A stretch of 64,000 nucleotides of DNA from Leclercia adecarboxylata (lineage in GTDB: Bacteria > Pseudomonadota > Gammaproteobacteria > Enterobacterales > Enterobacteriaceae). Under the pieces are notes generated by a model. The model was not told where the DNA came from, ran no database searches, and saw only the letters and a list, made by a program, of their open reading frames with translations. Shown here piece after piece: positions 34,044 to 50,063 of this stretch. The stretch spans positions 124,001 to 188,000 of the forward strand of contig NZ_CP035382.1 of NCBI RefSeq assembly GCF_006874705.1. Reading direction: 5' to 3'. The position numbers and the translations under genes are program-made. Each line of letters opens with the position of its first letter. Position 1 is the first letter of the stretch.

Positions 34044-35402
34044 TTATGCTACGTCTTCGTACTGAGGAACCGGGTTGCGGAAGCTTTTGGTTACGCATGC
34101 CAGGTAAATCAGGCCGATACCACCCCAGATCAGACCCAGAACCATTGAGCTCTCTTCCAGGTTGATCCACAGCGCACCTACAGTCAGCGCGCCACATACC
34201 GGCAGCAGCAGGTAGTTGAAGTGGTCTTTCAGCGTTTTGTTGCGCTTCTCACGGATCCAGAACTGAGAGATCACGGAGAGGTTAACAAAGGTAAAGGCAA
34301 CCAGCGCACCGAAGTTGATCAGCGCAGTCGCGGTAACCAGGTCGAAGTTAATCGCCAGCAGCGCAATGGCACCCACCAGCAGCACGTTCCATGCCGGGGT
34401 ACGCCATTTCGGATGAACATAACCGAAGAAGCGAGTCGGGAACACGCCATCACGGCCCATCACGTACATCAGACGGGAAACGCCTGCGTGTGCCGCCATA
34501 CCGGATGCCAGTACGGTGACGCTGGAGAAGATCAGCACGCCCCACTGGAAGGTTTTACCGGCAACATACAGCATGATTTCTGGCTGTGACGCGTCCGGAT
34601 CTTTGAAGCGAGAGATATCCGGGAAGTACAGCTGCAGGAAGTAAGAAGCACCGATAAAGATGATGCCGCCAATCAATGCCGTCAGGAAGATAGCGCGCGG
34701 AATCACACGCTCAGCGTCTTTGGTCTCTTCAGACAGAGAAGAGATACCGTCGAAGCCGAGGAACGAGAAGCACAGGATAGTCGCACCGGTGATCATCGGC
34801 ACCACATGCGCGCCTTCAGACCAGAATGGACGGGTGCTGGTCAGCGTACCTGCGCCTTCACCGTGAGAAACGCCGTAAATGATCAGACCTACGATCACCG
34901 CAACAATCCCCATCTGCAGGATAACAATCAGGGTGTTGAAGTTGGCAACGGTCTTGATGCTGCGCAGGTTAGAGATGGTCATAAAGGCCACCAGCGCCAC
35001 AACGAAGATCCACGACGGTACGGAAGGCACCAGCGCTTCGAAGTAAATTTTCGCCAGAAGGATGTTGATCATCGGCATGAACAGGTAGTCCAGCAGGGAT
35101 GACCAGCCCACCATAAAGCCGACAGCCGGGCTAATGGACTTCTGAGCATAGGTGTACGCAGAGCCTGCGGACGGGAAGCGGCGAACCAGCTTGCCGTAGC
35201 TCAGCGCGGTAAAGAGGATCGCGATCAGCGCAAAGGCATATGCCGTTGCAACGTGACCGTCAGTGAGGCCTGAGACGATACCAAACGTATCGAACAGCGT
35301 CATCGGCTGCATATAGGCAAGGCCCATCATAACAACCGGAATCAACGTAAGCGTTTTACGTAATTCCACGCGAGAGGTTTTTGGAGTTGCGTTATGCGAC
35401 AT
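34044..35402 (-). CDS. plaP: Putrescine importer PlaP (YeeF)
   Basis: A 452-residue amino acid-polyamine-organocation permease, identical in length to E. coli PlaP, which imports putrescine with low affinity and supports surface motility. The APC signature is near the N-terminus ([40 protein letters not shown]) and about twelve helices are visible, with the conserved [33 protein letters not shown] loop spanning helix 6 (named here only by its ends GATILCF and ERVIPRAI). It has its own promoter region; yeeY lies ~270 bases upstream in the same direction. Confidence 0.94.
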   Translation of the reverse strand: MSHNATPKTSRVELRKTLTLIPVVMMGLAYMQPMTLFDTFGIVSGLTDGHVATAYAFALIAILFTALSYGKLVRRFPSAGSAYTYAQKSISPAVGFMVGWSSLLDYLFMPMINILLAKIYFEALVPSVPSWIFVVALVAFMTISNLRSIKTVANFNTLIVILQMGIVAVIVGLIIYGVSHGEGAGTLTSTRPFWSEGAHVVPMITGATILCFSFLGFDGISSLSEETKDAERVIPRAIFLTALIGGIIFIGASYFLQLYFPDISRFKDPDASQPEIMLYVAGKTFQWGVLIFSSVTVLASGMAAHAGVSRLMYVMGRDGVFPTRFFGYVHPKWRTPAWNVLLVGAIALLAINFDLVTATALINFGALVAFTFVNLSVISQFWIREKRNKTLKDHFNYLLLPVCGALTVGALWINLEESSMVLGLIWGGIGLIYLACVTKSFRNPVPQYEDVA

Positions 35403-35669
35403 AGTTATTCTCCTTTACGGTGAATACCGCCACGTAAGCGAATGATTGCCCCATTTCTTTCTTCCTCAGCGACAACAACTGTCGGATTTTAGTAAATATC
35501 TATCCGGTACGAAGCCCGGCCTCTTGGATTTAATGGTTTTCTTACATGCAAAAAAAAATAACCGACGCCTTTTATATCGTCGATTATTCCATGTTTGCTG
35601 CGGCGCATTTTCCCTAAATGATAGTGAAAATGCAAGAGATCGAAAGGCATCCTAAAGTTAAATTTTTAT

Positions 35670-36605
35670 TTAATCGCCTGATTTCTCAGCGGCGCCCTGT
35701 GCATAAACGGCAGCGATAGCACTATTTGCTAAAATTTCTTGTCGCCACCATGCACTGGCAAGCCCCGCAGTCTGCTCATTCCAGCCAATCCATACGGAAT
35801 CATAGCTGGATTGCGCGATGACCTGTTTCTCTACCAGCGCACCGCTTTCAATAAAGCGCTGGGCTAAATAACGTGGCAGATAGCCGCAGCCTAAGCCGCT
35901 AATTTGCAGCTCCAGCTTGGTTTTATAATCAAATACGGTAATAGCTTCCTGATCGTCCAGTAGCTGGGAAGAGACCGCGCAGCCGGGTAAGGAACTGTCA
36001 CCCACCACGATAGCGCGATAATTTTTGATCGTCCGGCGATTCACCGGCTCCGGCTCCTGGGCCAGCGGATGGTGTGGAGCGATGACAAATACCTGTTCCA
36101 GTTGCCCGAGACAGGCAAAGCCAAAATCGCTGAGCTGCGGCGGCTCATGCAGTGCGCCGACGACAATATCCGCCCGCCCCTGCACCAGCGACTCCCAGGA
36201 GCCGGCCAGCACGCCATTGATAAACTTGAGACGGGTAACGCTGTGTCGCTCGTAGAAGGCCTCGATAAGCGGTGCCAGCAGGGAAAACGGAAAGGTATCA
36301 TCGACTCCGATAATCAGCTCGTTTTCCCAGCCCTGATGCAGTTTAACGGCCTGCTTTTCCAGCTCACGTACCGTATGCAGTACGTCCCGCCCTTTCTCCA
36401 GCAGCATTTGCCCGGTTCGGGTAAAGCGCGCCCGGTGGCCGGAGCGGTCCAGGATCTGAATATTAAGATCGCTTTCGAGCTTGTGAACGGTGTAGCTGAG
36501 CGCTGAGGGGGTTTTAAAGAGCTTCGCCGAGGCCGCAGCAAAGCTCCCCTCTTTTTCCAGTGCATCAAGGATAATAAGGACATCCAGCAGCGGTTTCATG
36601 CTCAC
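35670..36605 (-). CDS. yeeY: LysR-type regulator YeeY
   Basis: A 311-residue LysR-family transcription factor. The winged helix-turn-helix is at the N-terminus (LLDVLIILDALEKEGSFAAA; AKLFKTPSALSYTVHKLESD), followed by the two-lobed effector domain (ELIIGVDDTFPFSLLAPLIE; VVGALHEPPQLSDFG). Position between plaP and yeeZ and overall similarity fit E. coli YeeY. Its effector and targets are not established; control of plaP is a natural guess from adjacency only. Confidence 0.88.
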   Translation of the reverse strand: MSMKPLLDVLIILDALEKEGSFAAASAKLFKTPSALSYTVHKLESDLNIQILDRSGHRARFTRTGQMLLEKGRDVLHTVRELEKQAVKLHQGWENELIIGVDDTFPFSLLAPLIEAFYERHSVTRLKFINGVLAGSWESLVQGRADIVVGALHEPPQLSDFGFACLGQLEQVFVIAPHHPLAQEPEPVNRRTIKNYRAIVVGDSSLPGCAVSSQLLDDQEAITVFDYKTKLELQISGLGCGYLPRYLAQRFIESGALVEKQVIAQSSYDSVWIGWNEQTAGLASAWWRQEILANSAIAAVYAQGAAEKSGD

Positions 36606-36639
36606 CCCCTTGTGGTGCGCTTACGCTCCGCCAGCGGCG

Positions 36640-37467
36640 TTACTCCATAGGCATAACCAGCGGATCGGGAAAGAGATACTCAAATCCCAGTTCATGACAG
36701 ATGCGGTTCCCATCAATCAATTTGCCCTTCCCCTCTCCGGGGGCATCGTGGAAGTGCGGCGGTGCCAGGCCGAGCTGACGCGACATCACCGGATAAAATG
36801 TACTGCGTGTTGGATGAGAGGGCGCACATATATTATAGATGTGCCCGCCCTTCGGGGCCTGTAATAGCAGGGTAATTGCGCCGATCACGTCTTCAAGATG
36901 CACCAGATTGACGCCATGTTGTCCATCAGGCGCTGATTTTCCGGCAAAAAAACGACCGGGATGACGACCGGGCCCCACCAGCCCCGCCAGGCGTAATATA
37001 TCCACCTGGGTGCCGGGTAAATTATGCAGCCAGTCTTCCAGCTCTTTTAATACCCGCCCGCTGGCCGTTACCGGCTGGCGCGGCATATTCTCTTTCACCG
37101 CGCCTTCCACATCGCCATATACCGACGTGGAACTGGTGAAAATAATGCGGGGAATATGGTACGCCAGGGCGCTGTCGACAATTTCCTGGACTGCCTGCAG
37201 ATAATAAGACTCCCCCGGCCCGGTGCGACGCGCCGGCAGCGTGATCACCAGCGCATCCACATCACTCATCAGCGTATCCAGATCGTCGGTGTTGCACACC
37301 AGCTCTGGCTCCAGGCGCAATTCAACGCTTTCGATGCCGCACATTCGCGCCGCTTCGACCCCATCCGCTGTGGTTTTACTGCCGGTGACCTCCCAGCCCC
37401 GCGCCAGTAGCGACATGGCCAGCGGCATTCCAAGCCATCCCAGACCGACAATTGCGACCTTTTTCAT
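36640..37467 (-). CDS. yeeZ: NAD(P)-binding epimerase/dehydratase-like protein YeeZ
   Basis: A 275-residue Rossmann-fold protein of the extended short-chain dehydrogenase family. The nucleotide-binding loop is MKKVAIVGLGWLGMPLAMSL, a GxGxxG variant more like 6-phosphogluconate-dehydrogenase-type sites, and the active-site region has FTSSTSVYGDVEG with the YxxxK pattern poorly kept. This matches E. coli YeeZ. The reaction is unknown. It is divergent from the his leader. Confidence 0.88.
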   Translation of the reverse strand: MKKVAIVGLGWLGMPLAMSLLARGWEVTGSKTTADGVEAARMCGIESVELRLEPELVCNTDDLDTLMSDVDALVITLPARRTGPGESYYLQAVQEIVDSALAYHIPRIIFTSSTSVYGDVEGAVKENMPRQPVTASGRVLKELEDWLHNLPGTQVDILRLAGLVGPGRHPGRFFAGKSAPDGQHGVNLVHLEDVIGAITLLLQAPKGGHIYNICAPSHPTRSTFYPVMSRQLGLAPPHFHDAPGEGKGKLIDGNRICHELGFEYLFPDPLVMPME

Positions 37468-37573
37468 GCGTTTTCTCCTGACGTTTACGCCTCTGCTTTA
37501 AGGCTACGCCAGCCATACGCAACTGACAATTGATAGCACCAATATGAAATCATTTAATGATTAAAAAAAGCCC

Positions 37574-37603
37574 TTGCTTTATGTAGCGCAAGTGGTTTAG
37601 GTT
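37574..37603 (+). promoter_or_regulatory. his operon promoter
   Basis: TTGCTT (37574-37579) and TAGGTT (37598-37603) match the positions and sequences of the E. coli and Salmonella his promoter, ~38 bases before the leader ATG. The unusual -10 is the known ppGpp-responsive type. Confidence 0.7.
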
Positions 37604-37641
37604 AAACGACATCACATGAATAAGCATTCATCGAGAATTTT

Positions 37642-37692
37642 ATGACACGCGTTCAATTTAAACACCACCATCATCACCATCATCCTGACTAG
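37642..37692 (+). CDS. hisL: his operon leader peptide HisL
   Basis: A 16-residue peptide, MTRVQFKHHHHHHHPD, with seven consecutive histidine codons. Ribosome stalling on these codons when charged tRNA-His is scarce prevents formation of the downstream terminator and allows transcription into hisG. The peptide is the same as I recall for E. coli. It is too short for ordinary gene finding. Confidence 0.97.
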   Translation: MTRVQFKHHHHHHHPD

Positions 37693-37751
37693 TCTTTCAG
37701 GCGATGTGTGCTGGAAGACAGTTAGATCTTCCAGCGGTGCATGAACGCAAG

Positions 37752-37788
37752 AAAAAGCCCCCGGAAGATCATCTTCCGGGGGCTTTTT
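37752..37788 (+). terminator. his attenuator
   Basis: A 12-bp G+C-rich stem GCCCCCGGAAGA/TCTTCCGGGGGC with a three-base loop, followed by TTTTTCTT, located between hisL and hisG. This is the attenuator terminator; upstream segments near 37700-37740 (CTTCCAGC, GCTGGAAG) provide the alternative pairing. Confidence 0.95.
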
Positions 37789-37836
37789 CTTGGACCGTAT
37801 TCAGGCAAGTTACAACAGGATCATGAGGAACCGACA

Positions 37837-38736
37837 ATGTTAGATAATTCACGTTTACGCATAGCTATGCAGAAATCAGGTCGTCTTAGCGACGATTCCC
37901 GCGAACTGCTGGCCCGCTGCGGCATTAAAATTAACCTGCACACTCAGCGCCTGATTGCGCTGGCAGAGAACATGCCGATTGATATTCTGCGCGTGCGTGA
38001 CGACGACATTCCGGGCCTGGTCATGGACGGCGTAGTGGATCTGGGCATTATTGGCGAAAACGTGCTGGAAGAAGAGCTCCTGACCCGCCGCGCGCAGGGA
38101 GAAGACCCGCGCTACTTTACCCTGCGTCGCCTGGACTTTGGCGGCTGCCGCCTGTCGCTGGCGACCGCGGCAGACGAACCCTGGGACGGTCCGGCTTCCC
38201 TGAACGGCAAGCGTATCGCGACTTCCTACCCTCACCTGCTGAAGCGTTACCTCGATCAGAAAGGGGTGCAGTTCAAATCCTGCCTGCTGAATGGCTCTGT
38301 CGAAGTGGCCCCGCGTGCCGGCCTGGCTGACGCGATTTGTGACCTGGTCTCCACTGGTGCCACCCTGGAAGCCAACGGCCTGCGCGAAGTGGAAGTGATC
38401 TACCGCTCCAAAGCCTGCCTGATCCAGCGCGACGGCGAGATGCCGGAAGCCAAACAGCAGCTGATTGACCGCCTGCTGACCCGTATTCAGGGGGTGATCC
38501 AGGCCCGCGAATCGAAATACATCATGATGCACGCCCCGACCGAGCGTCTGGATGAAGTCATTGCCCTGTTGCCGGGCGCTGAACGCCCAACCATTCTGCC
38601 GCTGGCAGGGGATCAGCAGCGCGTGGCGATGCATATGGTCAGCAGCGAAACCCTGTTCTGGGAAACTATGGAAAAACTGAAAGCGCTGGGCGCCAGCTCA
38701 ATCCTGGTGTTGCCGATTGAGAAGATGATGGAGTAA
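37837..38736 (+). CDS. hisG: ATP phosphoribosyltransferase HisG
   Basis: The first and feedback-inhibited step of histidine synthesis: ATP plus PRPP gives phosphoribosyl-ATP. This is the long (299-residue) hexameric form with its own C-terminal ACT-like regulatory domain. Recognisable parts are [15 protein letters not shown] at the start, [18 protein letters not shown], and the PRPP loop [20 protein letters not shown]. Start at the ATG of MLDNSRLR, with GAGGAAC upstream. hisD follows after five bases. Confidence 0.97.
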   Translation: MLDNSRLRIAMQKSGRLSDDSRELLARCGIKINLHTQRLIALAENMPIDILRVRDDDIPGLVMDGVVDLGIIGENVLEEELLTRRAQGEDPRYFTLRRLDFGGCRLSLATAADEPWDGPASLNGKRIATSYPHLLKRYLDQKGVQFKSCLLNGSVEVAPRAGLADAICDLVSTGATLEANGLREVEVIYRSKACLIQRDGEMPEAKQQLIDRLLTRIQGVIQARESKYIMMHAPTERLDEVIALLPGAERPTILPLAGDQQRVAMHMVSSETLFWETMEKLKALGASSILVLPIEKMME

Positions 38737-38741
38737 CAACC

Positions 38742-44246
<5,505 letters not shown>

Positions 44247-44253
<7 letters not shown>

Positions 44254-44858
44254 CAGAGCAACAACGTGCGCAGCTGGACTGGGAAAAAACTGACGGCTTA
44301 ATGCCGGTGGTCGTGCAGCACGCGGTATCCGGTGAAGTGCTGATGCTGGGTTATATGAATCAGGACGCGCTGGCGAAGACCATCGACAGCGGCAAAGTGA
44401 CCTTTTTCTCGCGCACTAAACAGCGTCTGTGGACCAAGGGCGAAACCTCCGGCCATTTTCTGAACGTGGTCAGCATCACCCCGGACTGCGATAACGATAC
44501 CTTGCTGGTACTGGTGAACCCAATCGGGCCGACCTGCCATCTGGGCACCAGCAGCTGCTTTGGCGATGCCAGCCACCAGTGGCTGTTCCTGTATCAGCTG
44601 GAACAACTGCTGGCCGAGCGCAAAACTGCCGACCCGGAAAGCTCCTACACTGCGAAGCTCTATGCCAGCGGCACCAAGCGCATAGCGCAGAAAGTGGGCG
44701 AAGAAGGCGTAGAGACAGCCCTGGCCGCGACCGTTAACGACCGGGCTGAGCTGACAAATGAAGCCTCTGACCTGATGTATCACCTGCTGGTGCTGCTGCA
44801 GGATCAGGACCTGGATTTAACGACGGTGATTGAGAATCTGCGACAGCGACACAAATAA
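44247..44858 (+). CDS. hisI: Bifunctional HisI: PRA-CH and PRA-PH
   Basis: A 203-residue fusion. The N-terminal half is phosphoribosyl-AMP cyclohydrolase, with [13 protein letters not shown] and the zinc-binding cysteines and histidine in [11 protein letters not shown] and GPTCHLG. The C-terminal half (~115-203) is the all-helical phosphoribosyl-ATP pyrophosphatase ([20 protein letters not shown]). These are steps 2 and 3 of the pathway. It closes the operon and is followed by a terminator. Confidence 0.96.
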
Positions 44859-44885
44859 AAAAACCGGGGAAACCCGGTTTTTTTT
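44857..44885. terminator. Terminator between hisI and wzzB
   Basis: AAACCGGG-gaaa-CCCGGTTT flanked by A7 and T8 runs; it can serve both the his operon and the convergent wzzB. Confidence 0.9.
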
Positions 44886-44890
44886 AGCTG

Positions 44891-45871
44891 TTACGCCCTG
44901 CTCTGATAATTGCTTAGGGCATTGCGTCCTAACACAATGCCAGAGCCGATAATCCCGCCCAGCAGTACCGCCAGAACCAGCACTAATGAACGTTTGGGGC
45001 TATCACGATGAATCGGCAGATCCGGCTTCATAACATAGCGATACGCATGAATTGACGCCGGGTCGATTTTCAGCTTCTGAATATCCAGCAATTTCTGTTT
45101 ATTCTGGTAGTAACTGTCGGACAGCGTTAATGGACGCGAAGATTCATGGGCGATCATGGATTGCAACGCTTCGGTACCTAACAGGAACATCGTTTCCTGA
45201 GTAACATCCTGCGTTTGTTGGATTTTAGGAGTGGTAATGTTTGCCGCCTCAGCATACTTCAATGCTTCGGCAACTTGCTTGATACGCAAATCTTTCTGCT
45301 CCTGAGCAATCGTCTCTTGGTTACTCAGTACATCCTTTAAGCTAATGACTTGCTGTTTGATGTTATCGTTAAGATCAACTTCAAGCTCTTTTTGAATTTG
45401 TTCATCAACCTGCTGAATATATTGCGCCACCTGCTTTTGAGCCGCTTCGGCCGAACTACTCACATATTTGATACTTAAAGGGATATCCTGGCCTTTTACC
45501 GTAGGCTCGATAGTCAGCTTTTCAGCGTCAGCCCTGTTTTCCAGCGTCTGGGATAATGCGGAGAAAGAGGCATTATAGCGAGTGATCACGCTCACCTGAA
45601 TATCGGTTAATTTCGGCGCATTACTACCATAAAGGATATTTAGCGCGTTGCTGTAATTGCCAATTTGGGCTGCATCAGGTTGGGTGATGATCGCGGTAGA
45701 TGTCCACTTCTCTTTGGCAAAAGCCAGGTAGGCACCGGCAACCACTAGAGCGATAACGACAAACGCAGCGATTAACCATTTCCCACGCCACAGCTGTACC
45801 AAAAGATCAATCAAATCAATCTGCTCAGGGTCACTGCTTCGCGTGACCACGTTATTGTTGTTCTGCGTCAT
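44891..45871 (-). CDS. wzzB: O-antigen chain length regulator WzzB
   Basis: A 326-residue inner membrane polysaccharide co-polymerase that sets the modal length of Wzy-made O-antigen. It has the expected two helices, one near residues 33-53 (WLIAAFVVIALVVAGAYLAF) and one near 296-318 (LVLVLAVLLGGIIGSGIVLG), around a long helical periplasmic domain. The proline-rich motif before the second helix is present (PDLPIHRDSPKRSL). It is separate from the rest of the locus, convergent with hisI, and divergent from uge. Confidence 0.93.
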   Translation of the reverse strand: MTQNNNNVVTRSSDPEQIDLIDLLVQLWRGKWLIAAFVVIALVVAGAYLAFAKEKWTSTAIITQPDAAQIGNYSNALNILYGSNAPKLTDIQVSVITRYNASFSALSQTLENRADAEKLTIEPTVKGQDIPLSIKYVSSSAEAAQKQVAQYIQQVDEQIQKELEVDLNDNIKQQVISLKDVLSNQETIAQEQKDLRIKQVAEALKYAEAANITTPKIQQTQDVTQETMFLLGTEALQSMIAHESSRPLTLSDSYYQNKQKLLDIQKLKIDPASIHAYRYVMKPDLPIHRDSPKRSLVLVLAVLLGGIIGSGIVLGRNALSNYQSRA

Positions 45872-46065
45872 ATAATCCTTAGAAGGCCAAAAAGCGCAAA
45901 TAATAAAGTTTCAGATATAGTTTATCGATTGTTGACGGATTTTCTATAGGAATCCGATTAGCCATATCGAAAATATGATGTTTGGGAACCCTGCGCATCG
46001 CGTTATCATACCTTAAATCCGGTGTTTAACGCACCGGGCATGATAAGTAACAGATGAGGACAGTT

Positions 46066-47070
46066 ATGAAATTTCTGGTCACTGGCGCAGCAGGCTTTAT
46101 CGGCGCACATGTCAGCAAGCGGCTGCTGGACGCCGGGCATCAGGTTGTGGGTATTGACAACCTCAATGACTATTACGATGTGAACCTGAAGCAGGCGCGT
46201 CTTGATCTGCTAACATCCGCGCACTTTACTTTCCATAAGCTTGATCTGGCAGATCGTGAAGGTATGGCTGCTCTCTTCGCTGCGGAAAAATTTGATCGCG
46301 TGATCCATCTCGCCGCTCAGGCGGGCGTACGTTATTCCCTGGACAACCCACATGCCTATGCCGAAGCCAATCTGGTAGGTCATCTGAACGTGCTGGAAGG
46401 CTGTCGTCATAATAAGGTGCAACACTTGCTATATGCATCTTCAAGCTCCGTTTACGGACTAAACCGTAAGATGCCTTTCTCTACCGACGATTCCGTTGAT
46501 CATCCGGTATCGCTGTATGCCGCGACTAAAAAAGCTAACGAACTGATGTCGCACACCTACTCGCATCTGTATGGACTGCCAACGACCGGCCTGCGCTTCT
46601 TTACCGTATATGGCCCCTGGGGCCGTCCCGACATGGCGCTGTTTAAATTCACCAAAGCCATGGTGGAAGGAAAAAGCATTGACGTTTATAACTTCGGTAA
46701 GATGAAGCGCGACTTTACCTATATCGATGATATTGCCGAAGCGATTGTTCGCCTGCAGGATGTGATCCCGCAGGCTGACAGCGAGTGGACCGTTGAATCA
46801 GGCTCCCCGGCCACCAGTTCCGCCCCTTATCGTGTCTATAATATCGGTAACAGCTCGCCTGTCGAACTGATGGATTACATCACGGCGCTGGAAGAGGCGT
46901 TAGGCATTGAAGCGGACAAAAACCTGATGCCGATTCAGCCTGGTGATGTGCTGGAAACCAGCGCGGATACTACGGCACTGTATGACGTCATAGGCTTTAA
47001 GCCGCAGACCTCGGTTAAAGAAGGCGTGAAGAACTTCGTTGACTGGTATCGCGAATTTTACAAAGTCTAA
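46066..47070 (+). CDS. uge: UDP-glucuronate 4-epimerase (Uge-like)
   Basis: A 334-residue extended short-chain dehydrogenase that interconverts UDP-glucuronate and UDP-galacturonate. It has the NAD loop VTGAAGFIGAHVSKRL, the active-site SSSSVYG serine with YAATK (YxxxK), and the substrate-side segment HTYSHLYGLPTTGLRFFTVY typical of the glucuronate epimerases rather than GalE. The length equals Klebsiella Uge. I start at MKFLVTG, with GAGGAC upstream. It lies next to ugd, whose product is its substrate, on the opposite strand. UDP-GalA would supply lipopolysaccharide core or capsule. Confidence 0.88.
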   Translation: MKFLVTGAAGFIGAHVSKRLLDAGHQVVGIDNLNDYYDVNLKQARLDLLTSAHFTFHKLDLADREGMAALFAAEKFDRVIHLAAQAGVRYSLDNPHAYAEANLVGHLNVLEGCRHNKVQHLLYASSSSVYGLNRKMPFSTDDSVDHPVSLYAATKKANELMSHTYSHLYGLPTTGLRFFTVYGPWGRPDMALFKFTKAMVEGKSIDVYNFGKMKRDFTYIDDIAEAIVRLQDVIPQADSEWTVESGSPATSSAPYRVYNIGNSSPVELMDYITALEEALGIEADKNLMPIQPGDVLETSADTTALYDVIGFKPQTSVKEGVKNFVDWYREFYKV

Positions 47071-47100
47071 AAAAAGCCCGGCGATTACGCCGGGCTTTTT
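47071..47100. terminator. Bidirectional terminator between uge and ugd
   Basis: The 13-bp stem AAAAAGCCCGGCG-atta-CGCCGGGCTTTTT lies between two convergent genes. Confidence 0.92.
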
Positions 47101-47115
47101 CATGCTATAGAGCAA

Positions 47116-48282
47116 TCAGTCACTGCCAAAAAGATCGCGGGTATAGACCTTATCCGCCACGTCAGACAGTTCTTCCGCCATCCGGTTGGAGATAATCACG
47201 TCCGCTTCTTTCTTGAAGGCATCCAGATCGCGAACCACACGTGAATGGAAAAATTCATCTTCTTTCATTACCGGTTCATAAATGATGACCTGAACGCCCT
47301 TCGCCTTAATACGTTTCATAATCCCCTGAATGGATGAAGCACGGAAGTTATCCGACCCGCTCTTCATAATCAGACGGTACACGCCCACGACTTTGGGCTG
47401 TCGTGCCAGGATAGAGTCGGAGATGAAGTCCTTACGCGTGCGGTTAGCATCTACAATCGCAGAGATTATGTTGTTCGGTACGGCCTGGTAGTTGGCCAGC
47501 AGCTGCTTGGTATCTTTCGGCAAACAGTAACCGCCGTAACCAAAGGAAGGGTTGTTATAGTGGTTGCCAATACGCGGATCAAGGCAGACGCCTTCGATGA
47601 TCTGCCGGGTGTTCAACCCCAAGCTCTCAGCGTAGCTGTCCAGCTCGTTAAAGTAGGCGACACGCATTGCCAGATAAGTATTGGCAAAGAGTTTGATAGC
47701 TTCAGCTTCTGTCGCATCGGTAAACAGGACATTGATGTCTTTTTTAATGGCGCCTTCCTGCAGCAGAGCAGCAAAACGTTCCGCACGCTCTGAGCGTTCA
47801 CCAATGACGATTCGTGACGGGTGCAGGTTATCGTACAATGCCCTGCCCTCACGCAGAAACTCCGGTGAGAAAATGACATTATCGATACCCAGCTCTTCTT
47901 TAATCGATTGGGTAAAGCCGACAGGAATGGTCGATTTAATGATCATCACGGCATTCGGGTTAATTGCCGTCACGTCCTTGATCACCGCCTCTACGCTTGA
48001 AGTGTTGAAATAGTTGGTTTTTGGATCGTAGTCGGTTGGCGTCGCAATGATCACATAATCCGCACCGCTATAGGCGTCAACTTTGTCGGTGGTTGCGCGG
48101 AAATTTAGCGGTTTATTGGTCAGATAATCCTGGATTTCTTTATCCACAATCGGCGAGATCTTCTGGTTAAGCATATCAACCTTGGCCTGCACGATATCCA
48201 GAGCCACCACTTCATGGTGCTGTGCAATCAGGATCCCGTTAGAGAGACCCACATAACCTGTTCCTGAGATTGTTATTTTCAT
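47116..48282 (-). CDS. ugd: UDP-glucose 6-dehydrogenase Ugd
   Basis: A 388-residue NAD-dependent enzyme that oxidises UDP-glucose twice to UDP-glucuronate, a precursor for colanic acid, for L-Ara4N lipid A modification and, through Uge, for galacturonate. It starts [20 protein letters not shown] and has the catalytic cysteine region [16 protein letters not shown]. Length equals E. coli Ugd. It is downstream of gnd in the same direction with its own ~250-base leader. Confidence 0.95.
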   Translation of the reverse strand: MKITISGTGYVGLSNGILIAQHHEVVALDIVQAKVDMLNQKISPIVDKEIQDYLTNKPLNFRATTDKVDAYSGADYVIIATPTDYDPKTNYFNTSSVEAVIKDVTAINPNAVMIIKSTIPVGFTQSIKEELGIDNVIFSPEFLREGRALYDNLHPSRIVIGERSERAERFAALLQEGAIKKDINVLFTDATEAEAIKLFANTYLAMRVAYFNELDSYAESLGLNTRQIIEGVCLDPRIGNHYNNPSFGYGGYCLPKDTKQLLANYQAVPNNIISAIVDANRTRKDFISDSILARQPKVVGVYRLIMKSGSDNFRASSIQGIMKRIKAKGVQVIIYEPVMKEDEFFHSRVVRDLDAFKKEADVIISNRMAEELSDVADKVYTRDLFGSD

Positions 48283-48477
48283 TGATTTAACGTCTTTAAG
48301 TTAAGTGTCGGGAGCGACAACCGCCCCACCGCAATAAGCAACTTTTGGGGTTTTTACCGCGTATGCTGAGTTGCTGTCAAGGCGAATGGCTGGCTGCAGA
48401 AAGGAACAATTATAGTGATTTATGCTGCAGTATAACCTGTCGGATGAATCAGTTGAGGCAACACGGGGATATTACAG

Positions 48478-48507
48478 GTAAAAAAAACCCGGTGACGTTC
48501 ACCGGGT
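48478..48507 (-). terminator. Terminator of gnd
   Basis: Minus-strand stem ACCCGGTGA-acg-TCACCGGGT followed by seven or more T, about 30 bases after the gnd stop. Confidence 0.88.
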
Positions 48508-48534
48508 CTCGCTACATGACTGAGTTAAATCAGA

Positions 48535-49941
48535 TTAATCCAGCCACTCGGTGTGGAACACGCCTTCTTTATCGGTACGCTTATAAGTGTGCGCGCCAAA
48601 GTAGTCGCGCTGCGCCTGAATCAGGTTAGCAGGCAGAACGGCAGCACGGTAGCTGTCGTAGTAAGCGACTGCAGCAGAGAAGGTTGGCACCGGAATGCCG
48701 TTCTGCACTGCGTAAGCCACAACGTCACGCAGCGCCTGCTGGTAATCATCAGCAATCTGCTTGAAGTATGGAGCCAGCAACAGGTTAGCGATGTTCGCAT
48801 TTTCGGCGTACGCATCGGTAATTTTCTGCAGGAACTGAGCACGGATGATGCAACCGGCACGGAAAATCTTCGCGATTTCACCGTAGTTCAGATCCCAGTT
48901 GTTCTCATCAGACGCGGCACGCAGCTGAGAGAAGCCCTGCGCGTAGGAGACGATTTTACCCAGGTACAGTGCGCGACGGACCTTCTCGATAAATTCTGCT
49001 TTATCACCTGCCAGCTGCGCCTGTGGACCGGTCAGCACTTTAGATGCTGCAACACGCTGCTCTTTCAGAGAAGAAATGTAACGTGCAAAGACCGATTCGG
49101 TGATCAGTGACAGTGGCTCGCCCAGATCCAGTGAACTCTGGCTGGTCCATTTACCGGTACCTTTGTTCGCCGCTTCATCCAGAATCACATCGACCAGGTA
49201 TTTACCCTCTTCATCTTTCTTGGTGAAGATATCTTTGGTGATGTCGATCAGGTAGCTGCTCAGCTCGCCGTTGTTCCAGTCGGTGAAGGTTTGCGCCAGT
49301 TCATCGTTGGAGAGGTTCAGGCCGCCTTTCAGCAGAGAATAGGCTTCTGCGATCAGCTGCATGTCACCGTATTCAATACCGTTGTGAACCATCTTCACAT
49401 AGTGACCCGCGCCGTCAGGACCGATATAGGTCACGCATGGCTCACCGTCTTCCGCCACGGCGGCGATTTTGGTCAGGATTGGCGCAACCAGCTCGTAGGC
49501 ATCTTTTTGACCACCAGGCATGATGGACGGGCCCTTCAACGCGCCTTCTTCGCCACCGGATACACCGGTACCGATGAAGTTGAAGCCTTCGGCTGACAGT
49601 TCACGGTTGCGACGAATGGTGTCGTGGAAGAAGGTGTTACCGCCATCAATGATGATGTCGCCTTTTTCCAGATACGGCTTCAGGGAGTCGATGGCTGCAT
49701 CGGTGCCAGCGCCTGCTTTCACCATTAACAGGATACGACGAGGCGTTTCCAGAGATTCAACGAACTCCTGAACCGTATAGAAAGGAACGAGTTTTTTGCC
49801 TGGGTTCTCGGCAATGACTTCTTCGGTTTTATCACGGGAGCGGTTGAAAACGGAGACGGTATAACCACGGCTTTCGATGTTCAGCGCCAGGTTGCGCCCC
49901 ATCACTGCCATACCGACGACGCCGATCTGTTGTTTGGACAT
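48535..49941 (-). CDS. gnd: 6-phosphogluconate dehydrogenase Gnd
   Basis: The third enzyme of the oxidative pentose phosphate pathway, converting 6-phosphogluconate to ribulose 5-phosphate with NADP+. The 468-residue protein starts [20 protein letters not shown] (NADP loop) and has the substrate motif [21 protein letters not shown] (seen from residue ~127, listed here by its ends GTGVSGG and SIMPGG) and the catalytic lysine/asparagine region [20 protein letters not shown]. It is the conserved flank of the O-antigen cluster and is known to hitchhike with it in recombination. Confidence 0.97.
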   Translation of the reverse strand: MSKQQIGVVGMAVMGRNLALNIESRGYTVSVFNRSRDKTEEVIAENPGKKLVPFYTVQEFVESLETPRRILLMVKAGAGTDAAIDSLKPYLEKGDIIIDGGNTFFHDTIRRNRELSAEGFNFIGTGVSGGEEGALKGPSIMPGGQKDAYELVAPILTKIAAVAEDGEPCVTYIGPDGAGHYVKMVHNGIEYGDMQLIAEAYSLLKGGLNLSNDELAQTFTDWNNGELSSYLIDITKDIFTKKDEEGKYLVDVILDEAANKGTGKWTSQSSLDLGEPLSLITESVFARYISSLKEQRVAASKVLTGPQAQLAGDKAEFIEKVRRALYLGKIVSYAQGFSQLRAASDENNWDLNYGEIAKIFRAGCIIRAQFLQKITDAYAENANIANLLLAPYFKQIADDYQQALRDVVAYAVQNGIPVPTFSAAVAYYDSYRAAVLPANLIQAQRDYFGAHTYKRTDKEGVFHTEWLD

Positions 49942-50063
49942 TACATACTCCTGTCAGGTGTGGTCACCGCGACATATACGCGGCTTGAAATGTGGCTTAG
50001 ATGTTAACTCAACGAGTGTTTTTTTTAAAAGATAATTTTTGAACACTAACAACAGCTAATATA

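Noticed and set aside
37642..37692. A histidine-tag-like vector sequence
   Set aside because: The seven His codons belong to the natural hisL leader, followed by the his attenuator and hisG.
46066..47070. Assignment of the epimerase as UDP-glucose 4-epimerase GalE
   Set aside because: Length and the segments around the active site match the glucuronate epimerase group, and the neighbour ugd makes that substrate.
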